Shown here piece after piece: positions 27,291 through 37,252 of a stretch of 64,000 nucleotides of DNA (positions within the stretch are counted from its first letter, which is position 1; each line of letters starts with the position of its first letter). Made by a program: the position numbers and the translations under genes. The notes beneath the pieces were generated by a model, which searched no databases, had not been told where the DNA came from, and worked only from the letters and a program-made list of their open reading frames with translations. Location of the stretch: assembly GCA_001953115.1 (NCBI GenBank), contig LSSL01007797.1, positions 42,655 through 106,654 of the forward strand, given 5' to 3'. This DNA comes from Smittium mucronatum. Lineage: Eukaryota > Kickxellomycota > Harpellomycetes > Harpellales > Legeriomycetaceae.

Positions 27291-30200
27291 TTATTTATTT
27301 GAATCCGATAATTTTTTTAATTCGGATAATAATTTCGAATTTTCTAAAATAAATCTATCCTTTGTAATTTGAGATAAATTACTATTAGATAATTTAGTGT
27401 TTATATCATCAAAATCACTCTCTATAGATCTTAAAAAATCTGGTTTAGGATAACCCAGAGAATTTAATATCGAGTCAGTAACTCCTACTATTTTTGGTAT
27501 AAATAATTCATTTCTACCCGATTTAACTAAAATAAAATCTAAACCAGTTGAAAGTCCTATTCCTGTAGCTAACACGGCTCCACCACCACAAATTCCCTTT
27601 ACACATAAAAGTATTTTCCCCGTACCACTGATAATATAATTTATAGGTGAATTCCTATAAGTTAATATATCTGTAAAAAATACTATATATATTATGTAAA
27701 AAAATCTAATTAAATTAATTATACTTAATAATAATAATTGTAATACTGCCATGATTAATACTAAATTATTAATTAATTCAAACCCACTATCATACTTAAT
27801 AAACATTAGAGGGATACATATACCACCTATAACTCTAAATACCCTAATCAGAGGATTGGTATATAATTGCTCCAGTATAGGTGGTAAAGTAGGACAATTC
27901 CATCCCCTTTTTAATCCGATCATTAATTGTGTACTAATACTCATTTCGCTTACACCTCCTAGATTATTTTTACTAGAAGGATGAATAGAAAAATTTCCCA
28001 CTTTTGGTGGAAGGGTATTAGAATTAGTTACAATATCAGCTAAAGTATTTTCTAAAATACTAACAAAAGGAATAATTATTAAAAAATAAGAGAAATAATA
28101 AATAGAGGCAATTTGTCCAATAAAAATAAAAGGTTCTTCAGCATGATTAGCACCGATCCAACCTAAAATAAAAAAATTAGCAACAAATAACCAAAAGAAA
28201 AATTTTAAAAAAGGTCTAAATAGTATACTTCTAATATTACTAATATCTAAAAATGGAACTAATAATAAAATAAAAATACCCATTAACATACCTATTACAC
28301 CCAATAATTTATTAGGTATAGATCTTAAAATAGTATAAAAAGGTAATAAATAAAATTCAGGTACTCAATATATTATGTAAAAATATTTAAATTTTTACCA
28401 GTAAATTTCTTTACTGTTTAGACTATGTCATTAATCCGTTTTATACAAAACGCTAATTAAAGGGCTTTCGTGGATAGATTATTGTTAACATTACTCACTA
28501 TCTAGTCGTTGAACGTTTATATAACGATTAAAATGTTGTTATATACTTCGCTGCAAGTTAGCATGGAATATTATTAATATTCTTTAGCTTTTCTTGACAA
28601 TTAACCCTTTTTTGTTAATTACAATTAAGTAATAAGCGACAATAATAAAAAAAGAGTTAGGTAGTAATTGGATTATAAAAAAAAGTAATTTTTTAACCAT
28701 TGGTCTGTTTCGTTATTTTTATATTTAATAGCTTCTATTAATGCTAAATCTTCACTTTTATATGTTTAAAAAAAAAAAATATTTTCTTTTAGGTTTTATT
28801 TTAAATAAAGATGGTAAATAAACTGACCAAGCTTTATTTTTATGTAAATGAATATATGTATTAGTATCATTATTCATATTAATTTTATCTATCCAATAAT
28901 TAATAGGATGTTTAAATTTTACGTTTAGCTTAGAATAATAATAATATAATTATTTTATTTTTATAATATTAATATACGATAAGGATTTATGTAAATATTT
29001 TAAAGACTTTTTAATAGAATTAAATTGAGAATATTTAAAGAATAAAAAAGAATCAAAGTTACGGAGTAACTTGGTTAATTTAATAATATTTTCTTTTCCT
29101 TCAATAGTTAATACATATAATTTAGATTTAACAATAAAAGAAGATATACCATATAAAGATAAATTATTATTAATTTTTTGAAATAATAAAAAATTATCAT
29201 CAGTAATTTTTTGACTAATAATAAAAATCGATCGGTATAAACCATAAATCATTTTTATGATTATTTCAAATTTTTAAAGAAAAATAACCATCACCTAAAT
29301 AAAAACCTAATAAAAAAAGTAAAGAAATATCATTATGATTATCTTTAAAATTTTTATTATATAATTGAAAGTTACGTAGTAACTGAGGTTCTTTTATACC
29401 AAAAATTTTTAATAAATTATCAGATAAATTTATTTTTCTTTTAGAATTATCAACTAAACTATAAGCTAAAAAATATAAATTTTTGATTGACTGATCCTCA
29501 TTATAATTTTTTTTTTTCATTATATTATATATTTCTCTTCACTTCGTTCAGTCTTTATATTTATCTCCATAAGTTAAAGATAAATAAGGAATAACCCGAG
29601 TTAATATAAAATTCCAATTTCAAGATTGAATTCTTATATGCCATATTTTTGATTTATTTTTAGATAAAACCCAAATAAAATTATTATCCAACGTTATGGA
29701 TAACGTTGTTAATAATTTTATACTATCTAAACTAGCATTTTGAGATATATATATTATTGGTCGAAATTTTAATTTAGTTTGAAAATAACCCCCAATATGT
29801 CCTTCAGCTTGAAAAATCCATTAATAAAAAGATGAAAAAATTCAGAATATTCATTTTTAGTATTATTTATTTTTTGTGTTGTTTCTTTTTTAATTTTTTC
29901 AATTAAAATTAATAATTCTGTTTTGGTTATTTTTTCTTTTTTATCGCTCATGAGCAGATATCCATTTTATTTATCCAATACTTCCTAACCTCTTCTTTTT
30001 ATTTATAATTAAAACCATCGCTAAAGGAGTAACTAAAGGATTACCAGGTATATAATTATCTGGTTCTACTAAAGAATTAGGAATAAAAAAAACAAAAAAA
30101 GAAAATATTAGTAAAAAAACAAAAAATCCTACATAATCTTTATAAGAAAAATAAGGATGAAAAGGTATTTTATCTATATTACTACTTATACCTAATGGAT

Positions 30201-33200
30201 TATTAGCTATTCGCTCCCTGCGGATTGCATCCTTGGAAGCTAAAAATTAATTTCGACTGTACATTTAATATTAAATAAAATATGAATAAACATATTTAAA
30301 TTATAAGTTAATATCCATAAGTGACCCAGTCTGTAGTGATTATATCATATAATTTACTTATTAAAAATATATATAACCAAGGGTCTTAAATTATAAAATA
30401 GGTATTATATATATAATTTTTTAACCCTTTTCACTTATATTGCCAGTTAGATAAACTCTAACAAAATGGTTATCACCATTTAAATATTAAAAATATAATT
30501 AATTAAAATTATTAATAATACTTCGACTATTTTTTATAAACCTAATTTATAATACATAGATTTATGAAAATAAGGTAAGACTATATTACGTAATAAAATA
30601 ATAGAATCTGCTTTAATATATAATTGATATTGATTAGATTTTTTAAATTGATGAATTGAACATTTTAAATTCCATTTATTTTCTAATGTAGATTTTAACA
30701 GATCTATTTCATCTTTTGTAAATGAATTAGTAGCTATTCAAACACCTGGTTCTTTCCAACCACCATCATCCATAATCCATATAGCTAATGCCATAGGTGT
30801 TAAATATTCATGTATATTTAAAGGGACTATTTTTTTTTTATTATTATAAAATAATTTATATAACCATAATAAATTTTTATAACTATATGTATAAAATCTA
30901 TAAGATTTATATTTTTTATTCTTTAATAAAATTTTAGATGAAAAAGGTAAATTATTATTAGTTAAACCTCTTTTATTTAAATATTCATATAACCAAAATA
31001 GATATTCTTTATGTATAATACTTTGTTTAAATATAAATCTTACCCCACCATTTGATAATCTTTCTCCATGACAATCCCCCAATAATGAACCCACCAACAA
31101 AGACACTATGTCTTTGTTGTGAGGTCCTATTCTATTTTTAGCTTTAATATTAGGTAATATAAAAGCTAAAGTAGGAATTTTTGAAAAAAAATCAAATAAA
31201 TTCAAATCTTTAAAATAATATATAAAATTATATTTATATAAAAATTTAGGGCCTATATTTAATGACCCATTTTGATGTAAACCTATTAAATGTAATATTA
31301 CTACAGCAGCTAAAATAAAAGGTAATAAATAATGTAAAGAAAAAAATCTATTAATAGTAGCATTACTTACACTATAATTACCCCATATTAAATTTACTAA
31401 ATCTGAACCAATCCAAGGAATTGCTGAAAATAAATTAGTAATAACAGTAGCCAAATTTTTAAAAGTCCGTTGACTTTCTTGTACTTTTTTTGATCAAATT
31501 TTATGATTTAGTTTTTACTTAAAAAAGCCTTGAAAAATTAATTTAAATTAATTTAAAAATTCCGACTGTACATTAAGCAACATTTCAGTCACCTATTATT
31601 GAACCAGTCTGTTGTGATTTTATATTAAACCGATAGTCTTGAAATATATCTTGACTTATTTTCAATAATATAGCCTTATAATCATATTATTATTTTTAAT
31701 ATAAATTACATAATAATAAAAAAAAATAGGGAGGCCCACACATTGATCATTGATCCCTATTTTTAACCGACGTATAAGACTATGGTACAATTTATAATAT
31801 AAATTTGTATTTCATACTTGGATCTAACCAAGGACTAACTAATTTAAATATTGTAGATATAGATTTTTTATGAATATATAAACAATATTGATTTATACTA
31901 CCTGTTTTATGTATTGAAATGGTTAGGTCATATTTCTTTTTTAAAATATTTACTAAATATTCTAGTTCAATAAAACTAAAATTATTAGTAGCTTCCGGTG
32001 GATACCGTCCGCCGAAGCGTACGGCTAATTTTAAACCTTTTCCACTTCTAGAACCATCATCCATAATCCAAATAGCTAATGCTAAAGGAGTTAAATATTG
32101 TTCAATAATTCCGAATGGAATTCTTTTTTTATTATTCTTATAATAAATTTCTTGAAAATAATTTAAACTAGAATAAGTCCAAGTTTTAAATCTTATTACA
32201 TATCTAATTGTATTTTTTTTACCTGTTCTTGATTTTATTTCAGGTATTTTAGGATTACAATAACCTTTTAAAGATATTTCATTATGTAACCATAATAAAT
32301 AACTACTATTAGTATGTTCTTGCTGAAAACAAAGTCTACTACCCCTTCCATGACGTTCTAAATAACCATCTCCTAATAAACTACCTGTTAATATAGATAA
32401 TATATCAATATTATGAGGTCCGATCCTACGGATGGAAGGTATTATAAATTGTAATGAACGTGCCACGCGCTCATCTATGATTACATCAGAATCAATAGCC
32501 ATTTTGGGCAAATATTCACCCCATAATGACATTTGCATATAATATTAAACTCTTTGACTATTCATATTATCTTTAATTTTTCTGATAATATTTAACCCAT
32601 TTTGTGTAAGATGTTCTTTATTAATAAGCATATTTAATATAATTTTCCAATCATTATAATCTTTTAATTTTTTACTTTCTAAAGGATATAGATCAAAATG
32701 AGGTATTATATAATTTTTAATACTATTAAGATCACTAACGACATATACACAAATAGTTAAACCATAAGAATTATAAACCTTACCAGTTTTAAAATAATTA
32801 CTAATTTTTAATAATAATTCATAATCTATTTTATTTTGAGTTATTCTTAAAGATAAAGATATAAAATAACCTAATTTTAAATCTTTTCTTTTTGATATAT
32901 TTACTGCAAAATGTCCTTCTCCATCAATAAATCCTGTAACCCACCATGGATTAATAATTTTAGATGAAATAATATTCGTATTATTATTATTTATAGATTA
33001 TAAAATATTAAAAGATAAAATAAAATTTAAAACTATTAAGTCCAGATACTATGTATCTTATAATTAAAGACATTTATGATGTTATAAAGCATATTATATA
33101 GGACTATATTTTTTCATTTTTATAAAATTTCTTCACGTATAGTCTCTGAAGATCGCAAAGTATTATATACTTTGCTTTCCTGCTGATTGTCCATTGTAAT

Positions 33201-36200
33201 ATTTTTAAGATTGTCACTTAAGTACTTAAAATTTTAGGATATTCCAGCATATGGTGAAGTTTATATTTAGGCCTTAAAGACCAAAAGGAAGAACATACAA
33301 ATATTCTAATTATAAATTAGATAAATTAATATAAATTTTTATTCTTATTTTATTTTTAATTTATAATTATCTGTACCAGATATCTAATATTTGGCCTTGA
33401 ACCCCCATCTTCGATGGCATATTTCGACTATACATTAAGCAAAAATTAAATAATTTTCACCCACCAATGAACTAGTCTGTAGTGACCCAAGTATATTAGA
33501 TACTTTTGCCAACAATCTTAATATAAAAATTATATCTTTAACTGTTTTCATTAGTGTCACCAAATTAAATATTTTAATTTGATTAGGATTTTATTAAATA
33601 TTAATTAATCGGTCTTAAAATTTTTATATTTTAAATATCCTATATTTCTAAAAAACTTTTTAGGAGAATTAAGGTATTTATTTATAGTTTTAGTACAAGT
33701 TTTAAATAATTTATCATTTGATTTATAGAATCCCATTCTTTTAAAACGATCCCATTATTATTAATTATTATTATTGGTGTACCTAATTTTTTCGATAATG
33801 AAAATTTTAATTCATTGTCCCCACATCATAGATGTGCTGATTTTTTTAAAAGATTAATAGTGTTTTCGGATAATTTATTATTTTTATTTAAATTACCTAT
33901 TCTTAATTTTCCGTCCTATGGACCCATTTTCTTTCAATTTTTCTATAGTTTCTTTTGTATGTTTATAACCTAAATTAGATACACCATTAATTAATATATT
34001 ATATTCAGGATTTAACAAATTAATATACTTAGTTTCTATTGCTAATAAATTTAAATGAGCTTTTTTTAAATCTTCTATATATATAAATCCTGGATAATAT
34101 TATAATATCATAAATCAAAAATTATTTAAACCCTGCCTACGGCTAGCTTTTTTTAATAAGGAACTACCACTTTTATGAATACAATGATTTCAAAATCTAG
34201 TATTAATCCGATTAGTAATAGTAGAACCAATATATATTTTATCATTAATTAGAGTTCTGAACGAACTCTACATCACTTTTTTGTTTATTTTCATCACCGA
34301 TCTTTGATCGGGGTTGATATTAAATGTAAATTATCGTACACTTTATGTACCGGTTTTAAGTTACGCGATATTTTAATACTTTTATTCCTTTTAGGGCTAA
34401 TTATTTCTTTACCCATAAAACCAATAGCTATCATTAAAAAGAAAATAATAACACCTATAGTCCATAAAAATATTCTAGGTTTTCTATATGATCCATAATA
34501 TAAAGCTTTAGCAATGTGCACGTAGACACAAATAAAAAAAAATCCAGCACCATTAGCATGCATATATCTTATAATATATCCATTATTAACATCTCTCATG
34601 ATCATTTTATAACAATTAAATTTTTAGTTCATAATAAAAAGAGTACCTATCGGTACCAACCTTCTTTATTTTTTACCGTAGCTATGCTACCTGTATATAT
34701 ATACCTAGCTATTAATCTATTTGATTTAAAACCCCCCAAGAATTCTTGGGGGGCAGCATAATATTATTTAAAAGGTGAACCTTCAATTAACTCATCATTT
34801 AAATATATATATACTTTAAATCCATATCTACCCCCTTTTAAAATACTATATTCTTTAGCCGATCTACGATCTGATTTACCAGAATTTATATCAAAAGGTT
34901 AAGGTAAATTAAAAACATTCCGCATCTACGATGCCATAATAAAATTAGGTTTATTTTCATTTGTTGTACATCCAACATACGAAGTATGTTAGAATTTTTA
35001 TAAACAATTTTTTACCTGCGGGTAAATAAAAATATCCCCCACACTTACGTGTGGGTTAATAAACCTATAATCCATAATTTAAAATCAATACCTTTTCTAG
35101 TATAAAACTTAAAAAAAAAGGTAAAATATAATAATATAAACCACCAACTACGTTGGTGGTTTATGATACTGTTGCTTTGCAACCCGTTTATTTTTAAATT
35201 TATTAAATTTTAATATTAATTCAGAAGAAATTAGGGAATAATAATTTATTATGGATCTTGAGATTAATTCACCAGCCACTTGTGGGGCCCACACTTGAAT
35301 TATGTTGACATATCTGAAAAAAAGGAGTTAAATTTTTAAATCCAAATGTTCCTTCAGCTTATACAAATCCTAAAATTCAATATGGAGTTAAACCAATTTC
35401 TTCACTATATATAACATAATTTTTAACTTCTAAACTATTTAAATCTAAACCTTTATTAATTGAATTTTTTAATATGATAATTTTATAAGTTTATATTTAA
35501 AGAATCATTCATTGAATCTTTTAAAAAAAACAGCTTGTTCAGATCCGTCGGGATCTCAACCTTTTAAGGTTAATAAAGGCTAGTTCGTAGAATTGGGTAT
35601 TATTCCATACTTCGTATGGGGATTCAAAATAATTTATTTCATAAATTATAGCCCTTTTTCCTTATAATCTTATTTGACCTACCCCTAATTTATTTTTTAA
35701 AGTTGCTTTATTATCTAAATGAAAACTTATTTTAAATCTAAAACTAAAGTTATTTTTATCTTTAATAATAAAATTACCTTCACCATCAGTAAATGCTACA
35801 AACCATTCTAAAAATTCTGAAGATACATTAGATAAAGAAGTTATTTTATGTGTTTTTTTATTACAAGAATATATTATATTGGAAGGTAAATTATACTTCC
35901 ATAATAGGTATTATGAATATATATAAAATATTATTAAATTTAATCCGTCAACGCACGGCTATAAATATGGACTATATCTTCCAAATACATTTTTGTATAT
36001 GGTTCTACATATAGTCTCTGAGGATCCTACTTAGTTAATATAGAATATTTTCTTTTGGTTTCCTGCTGATTGAAACGATTATATCGTCTAGTCCCAGTAT
36101 ATAGTAGAATTTAAAGAACACATCATGAATTATTGGATATGTTCTATACTAATAAAAGCTAAATCAATATTAGGTGTATAATGCATAGCTAATGTAACAC

Positions 36201-36339
36201 CTGTAATAATTTGTATTATAAAACATAATCCTAATAAAGAACCAAAATTCCATAAATAAGAAATATTACTAGGAGCAGGAGAATCAATAATATAACTATT
36301 AACTAAAGATAAAACAGGATTTGACTTTAAAAATTTCAT
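27291..36339 (-). CDS. cob: apocytochrome b with about 235-residue C-terminal extension, seven exons
   Basis: Quinone- and haem-binding subunit of complex III. Exons: 36339-36139, 34602-34411, 33297-33280, 32535-32518, 31451-31265, 30206-30017, 28365-27291; they join in phase to 626 residues (usual about 385-390). Junctions rebuild [48 protein letters not shown] and [15 protein letters not shown]. Two neighbouring exons are 18 nt each. The Qo-site motif usually PEWY reads PEFY. After the normal end ([20 protein letters not shown]) comes the same module as in Cox1: [41 protein letters not shown], ending [11 protein letters not shown]. Confidence 0.94.
28366..30016 (-). mobile_element. cob intron 6, group I
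   Basis: Between GCG AT of exon 6 and A GTA CCT of exon 7, with T/G borders. Contains a LAGLIDADG ORF broken several times, with several palindromes inside it; 28366-28940 is core and spacer. Confidence 0.75.
28950..29951 (-). pseudogene. LAGLIDADG endonuclease broken by frameshifts and palindromes, cob intron 6
   Basis: Pieces in three frames: [20 protein letters not shown] up to FHLFINGFF; then [18 protein letters not shown], with TGA=Trp, continuing through the frame at 29266-29520 to [15 protein letters not shown]; then [15 protein letters not shown] to the end at 28950. Motif-like segments INGFFQAEGH and [10 protein letters not shown] are present. Hairpins GTTACTACGTAAC (29373), GTTACTCCGTAAC (29058), CAACGTTAT.ATAACGTTG (29690) and GCTCATGAGC (29949) lie inside the gene. 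Confidence 0.72.
30205..30241 (-). repeat. 37-bp element, type B (copy 1), at a cob splice junction
   Basis: Reverse orientation of AGCTTCCAAGGATGCAATCC...GCGAATAGCT. On the gene strand its final AGCT spans the 3' splice site of cob intron 5: AG ends the intron and CT begins exon 6 (rebuilding TCT, Ser). Stems GGAT-GCA-ATCC and CGC...GCG. Confidence 0.88.
30207..31264 (-). mobile_element. cob intron 5, group I
   Basis: Between AAT GGG T of exon 5 and CT AAT AAT CCA of exon 6, with T/G borders. Its last 35 nt are a type B element. Carries an intact exon-fused LAGLIDADG ORF; 30242-30533 is core. Confidence 0.82.
30534..31264 (-). CDS. LAGLIDADG homing endonuclease, cob intron 5
   Basis: Read-through of exon 5 (HQNGS, then [20 protein letters not shown]), about 243 codons to TAA at 30534, with TGA=Trp at PGVWIATNSF. 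Motif 1 [20 protein letters not shown] after RIGPHNKDI; motif 2 [18 protein letters not shown]-terminal [12 protein letters not shown]. It is a sister of the cob intron 4 ORF and provides the unoccupied version (WIATNSFT) of the site that carries a 37-bp insertion there. Confidence 0.88.
31792..32517 (-). CDS. LAGLIDADG homing endonuclease with an in-frame 37-bp element, cob intron 4
   Basis: In frame with exon 4 (QMSLWG, then [20 protein letters not shown]), about 241 codons. [13 protein letters not shown] precedes motif 1 [16 protein letters not shown]; motif 2 [20 protein letters not shown]. Directly after KLA eleven residues [11 protein letters not shown] are encoded by a type A element, and the family sequence resumes [14 protein letters not shown]. 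The sister ORF of intron 5 lacks them. Ends [14 protein letters not shown]. The insertion lies just behind motif 2, so activity is uncertain although the frame is open. Confidence 0.9.
   Translation of the reverse strand, partial: EYLPKMAIDSDVIIDERVARSLQFIIPSIRRIGPHNIDILSILTGSLLGDGYLERHGRGSRLCFQQEHTNSSYLLWLHNEISLKGYCNPKIPEIKSRTGKKNTIRYVIRFKTWTYSSLNYFQEIYYKNNKKRIPFGIIEQYLTPLALAIWIMDDGSRSGKGLKLAVRFGGRYPPEATNNFSFIELEYLVNILKKKYDLTISIHKTGSINQYCLYIHKKSISTIFKLVSPWLDPSMKYKFIL
31990..32026 (+). repeat. 37-bp double-hairpin element, type A (copy 3)
   Basis: AGCTTCCGGTGGATACCGTC to GCGTACGGCT, inside the cob intron 4 endonuclease, read in frame on the minus strand. The sister gene shows the empty site, so this is an insertion of 33 net bases at an AGCT-like target. 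Confidence 0.92.
32536..33279 (-). mobile_element. cob intron 3, group I
   Basis: Between the two 18-nt exons (YVLPFG and QMSLWG), with T/G borders. Core strings (CAATCAGCAGGAAAG, CTTCAGAGACTATA) at 33120-33260; LAGLIDADG ORF in the 3' half. Confidence 0.85.
32545..32997 (-). CDS. LAGLIDADG endonuclease, single motif, cob intron 3
   Basis: An open frame of 150 codons from just after an in-frame TAA at 33000 to TAA at 32545, without an ATG near its start. One motif, [20 protein letters not shown]; then [20 protein letters not shown] and [20 protein letters not shown]. Length and single motif suggest the C-terminal half of a formerly two-motif enzyme, or a homodimeric type that uses a non-ATG start. 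Not connected to exon 3. Confidence 0.7.
   Translation of the reverse strand, partial: SINNNNTNIISSKIINPWWVTGFIDGEGHFAVNISKRKDLKLGYFISLSLRITQNKIDYELLLKISNYFKTGKVYNSYGLTICVYVVSDLNSIKNYIIPHFDLYPLESKKLKDYNDWKIILNMLINKEHLTQNGLNIIRKIKDNMNSQRV
33298..34410 (-). mobile_element. cob intron 2, group I
   Basis: Between TTT ATG GGT of exon 2 and TAT GTT CTT of exon 3. Contains a GIY-YIG pseudogene; core strings lie at 33400-33600. Confidence 0.78.
33660..34410 (-). pseudogene. decayed GIY-YIG endonuclease, cob intron 2
   Basis: Exon 2 reads on into [20 protein letters not shown] and stops near 34294 after a CCGATCTTTGATCGG palindrome. Below it, in mixed frames: [53 protein letters not shown] and [20 protein letters not shown], the core and NUMOD-like tail of a GIY-YIG enzyme. 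Many stops. Confidence 0.72.
34760..35900 (-). pseudogene. decayed LAGLIDADG endonuclease, cob intron 1
   Basis: Motif 1 region [20 protein letters not shown] and [20 protein letters not shown] near 35700-35820; later [20 protein letters not shown] and AEGTFGFKN (motif 2) with stops; terminal [20 protein letters not shown] near 34765-34840. Short hairpins (CATACGAAGTATG type, AGATCC...GGATCT) interrupt it. Confidence 0.75.
35541..35571. repeat. double hairpin in cob intron 1
   Basis: AGATCC-GTCG-GGATCT followed after one C by AACCTT-TT-AAGGTT. Same two-stem layout as the 37-bp elements, with different sequence. Confidence 0.6.
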
Positions 36340-37180
36340 AAAAAAAAAATAAACCTTAGTGTAAATAAACTATAATCCATTATCCAGAATATATTAATAA
36401 TTAATCCTCTTATTTTTTTATTCTTATGTAATTTATTTTCCTTACTATGCTTATGCTTAATTTTTTTTTTTCTTACTATGTTTATACTTTTTTTTTTTTT
36501 TTTTAGATCAATGGATTTTTAATTCTATAATTATTACAGGTGTTACTATTGTTCTATGAATGACATATTAACTATAACACTAGCTGTACTTAATCGTTCT
36601 TTTTTTAATCATTTTTTAAGTTATTAATTAGATTTTAAAAGGATATTTTTATAATTGAATATTTAAATACATTACGTATATGTAGAAAGGATATATTTTC
36701 ATATATTTTATTTAATCTCTTTAAAATAGATGTTTTGTTAAAAGGGGGGAAAATATTTTTAAACTTTTTTAACTATAATATTAAATTTTTACTAATTTTT
36801 ATTGACCAAGCTATTTATAATCGTTGGATTTATATTTTTATTGTAAGTTTATATTTAAATTTTTATGATGTTTCATAAGAATTCATTTATTTTATATTAC
36901 ATATTTAATGATCCATTCCATTTTTTTTTTAATATATTTCCGTTATATTCATTACATTACTTATTCAAAAATATTTTAATTATTCTTAGTGTAAATATTT
37001 AAGGATCATTATAATCTTTAGCTATAATGTCAGGGTTGTAATAATTTAATAAAGGTTATCAATATAAGTTATAAATAATAAAAAATAAATTAACCAACCC
37101 GATCTTATTCTTTATATTTTTTTATTATTATTAATTTATTAAAAGCAGCCCATAGGGTACTGTTATTAATATTAATTTTT
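36340..37180. other. cob-trnR spacer
   Basis: AT-rich, with T-runs near 36490. A plus-strand frame of about 80 codons at 36640-36880 (reads GGKIFLNFFNYNIKFLLIF) has no recognisable family and may be chance or an old remnant. Confidence 0.5.
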
Positions 37181-37252
37181 ACTCGTTAATGGAATTGAAC
37201 CATTATCTATAATTTAGAAGATCATTGCTTTATCCTATTAAGCTAAACAAGT
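37181..37252 (-). tRNA. trnR(ucu): tRNA-Arg (UCU)
   Basis: Acceptor ACTTGTT/AACGAGT, anticodon loop CTTCTAA, T-arm AATGG-TTCAATT-CCATT. Stands alone between cob and trnV. Confidence 0.85.

Larger units (their letters stand above)
31452..32517 (-). mobile_element. cob intron 4, group I
   Basis: Between the 18-nt exon 4 (...TGG GGT) and GCT ACT GTT ATT of exon 5, with T/G borders. ORF at 31792-32517; 31452-31790 is core. Confidence 0.86.
34603..36138 (-). mobile_element. cob intron 1, group I
   Basis: Between ATA GAA CAT of exon 1 and ATC ATG AGA of exon 2, with T/G borders. Core strings at 35950-36110. Contains a LAGLIDADG pseudogene with several palindromes. Confidence 0.8.

Noticed and set aside
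31919..32143. Plus-strand frame opposite the cob-i4 endonuclease
   Set aside because: Antisense shadow that happens to run through the 37-bp element.
34304..34761. Plus-strand frames opposite cob exon 2
   Set aside because: Antisense to a conserved cytochrome b exon and a GIY-YIG remnant.
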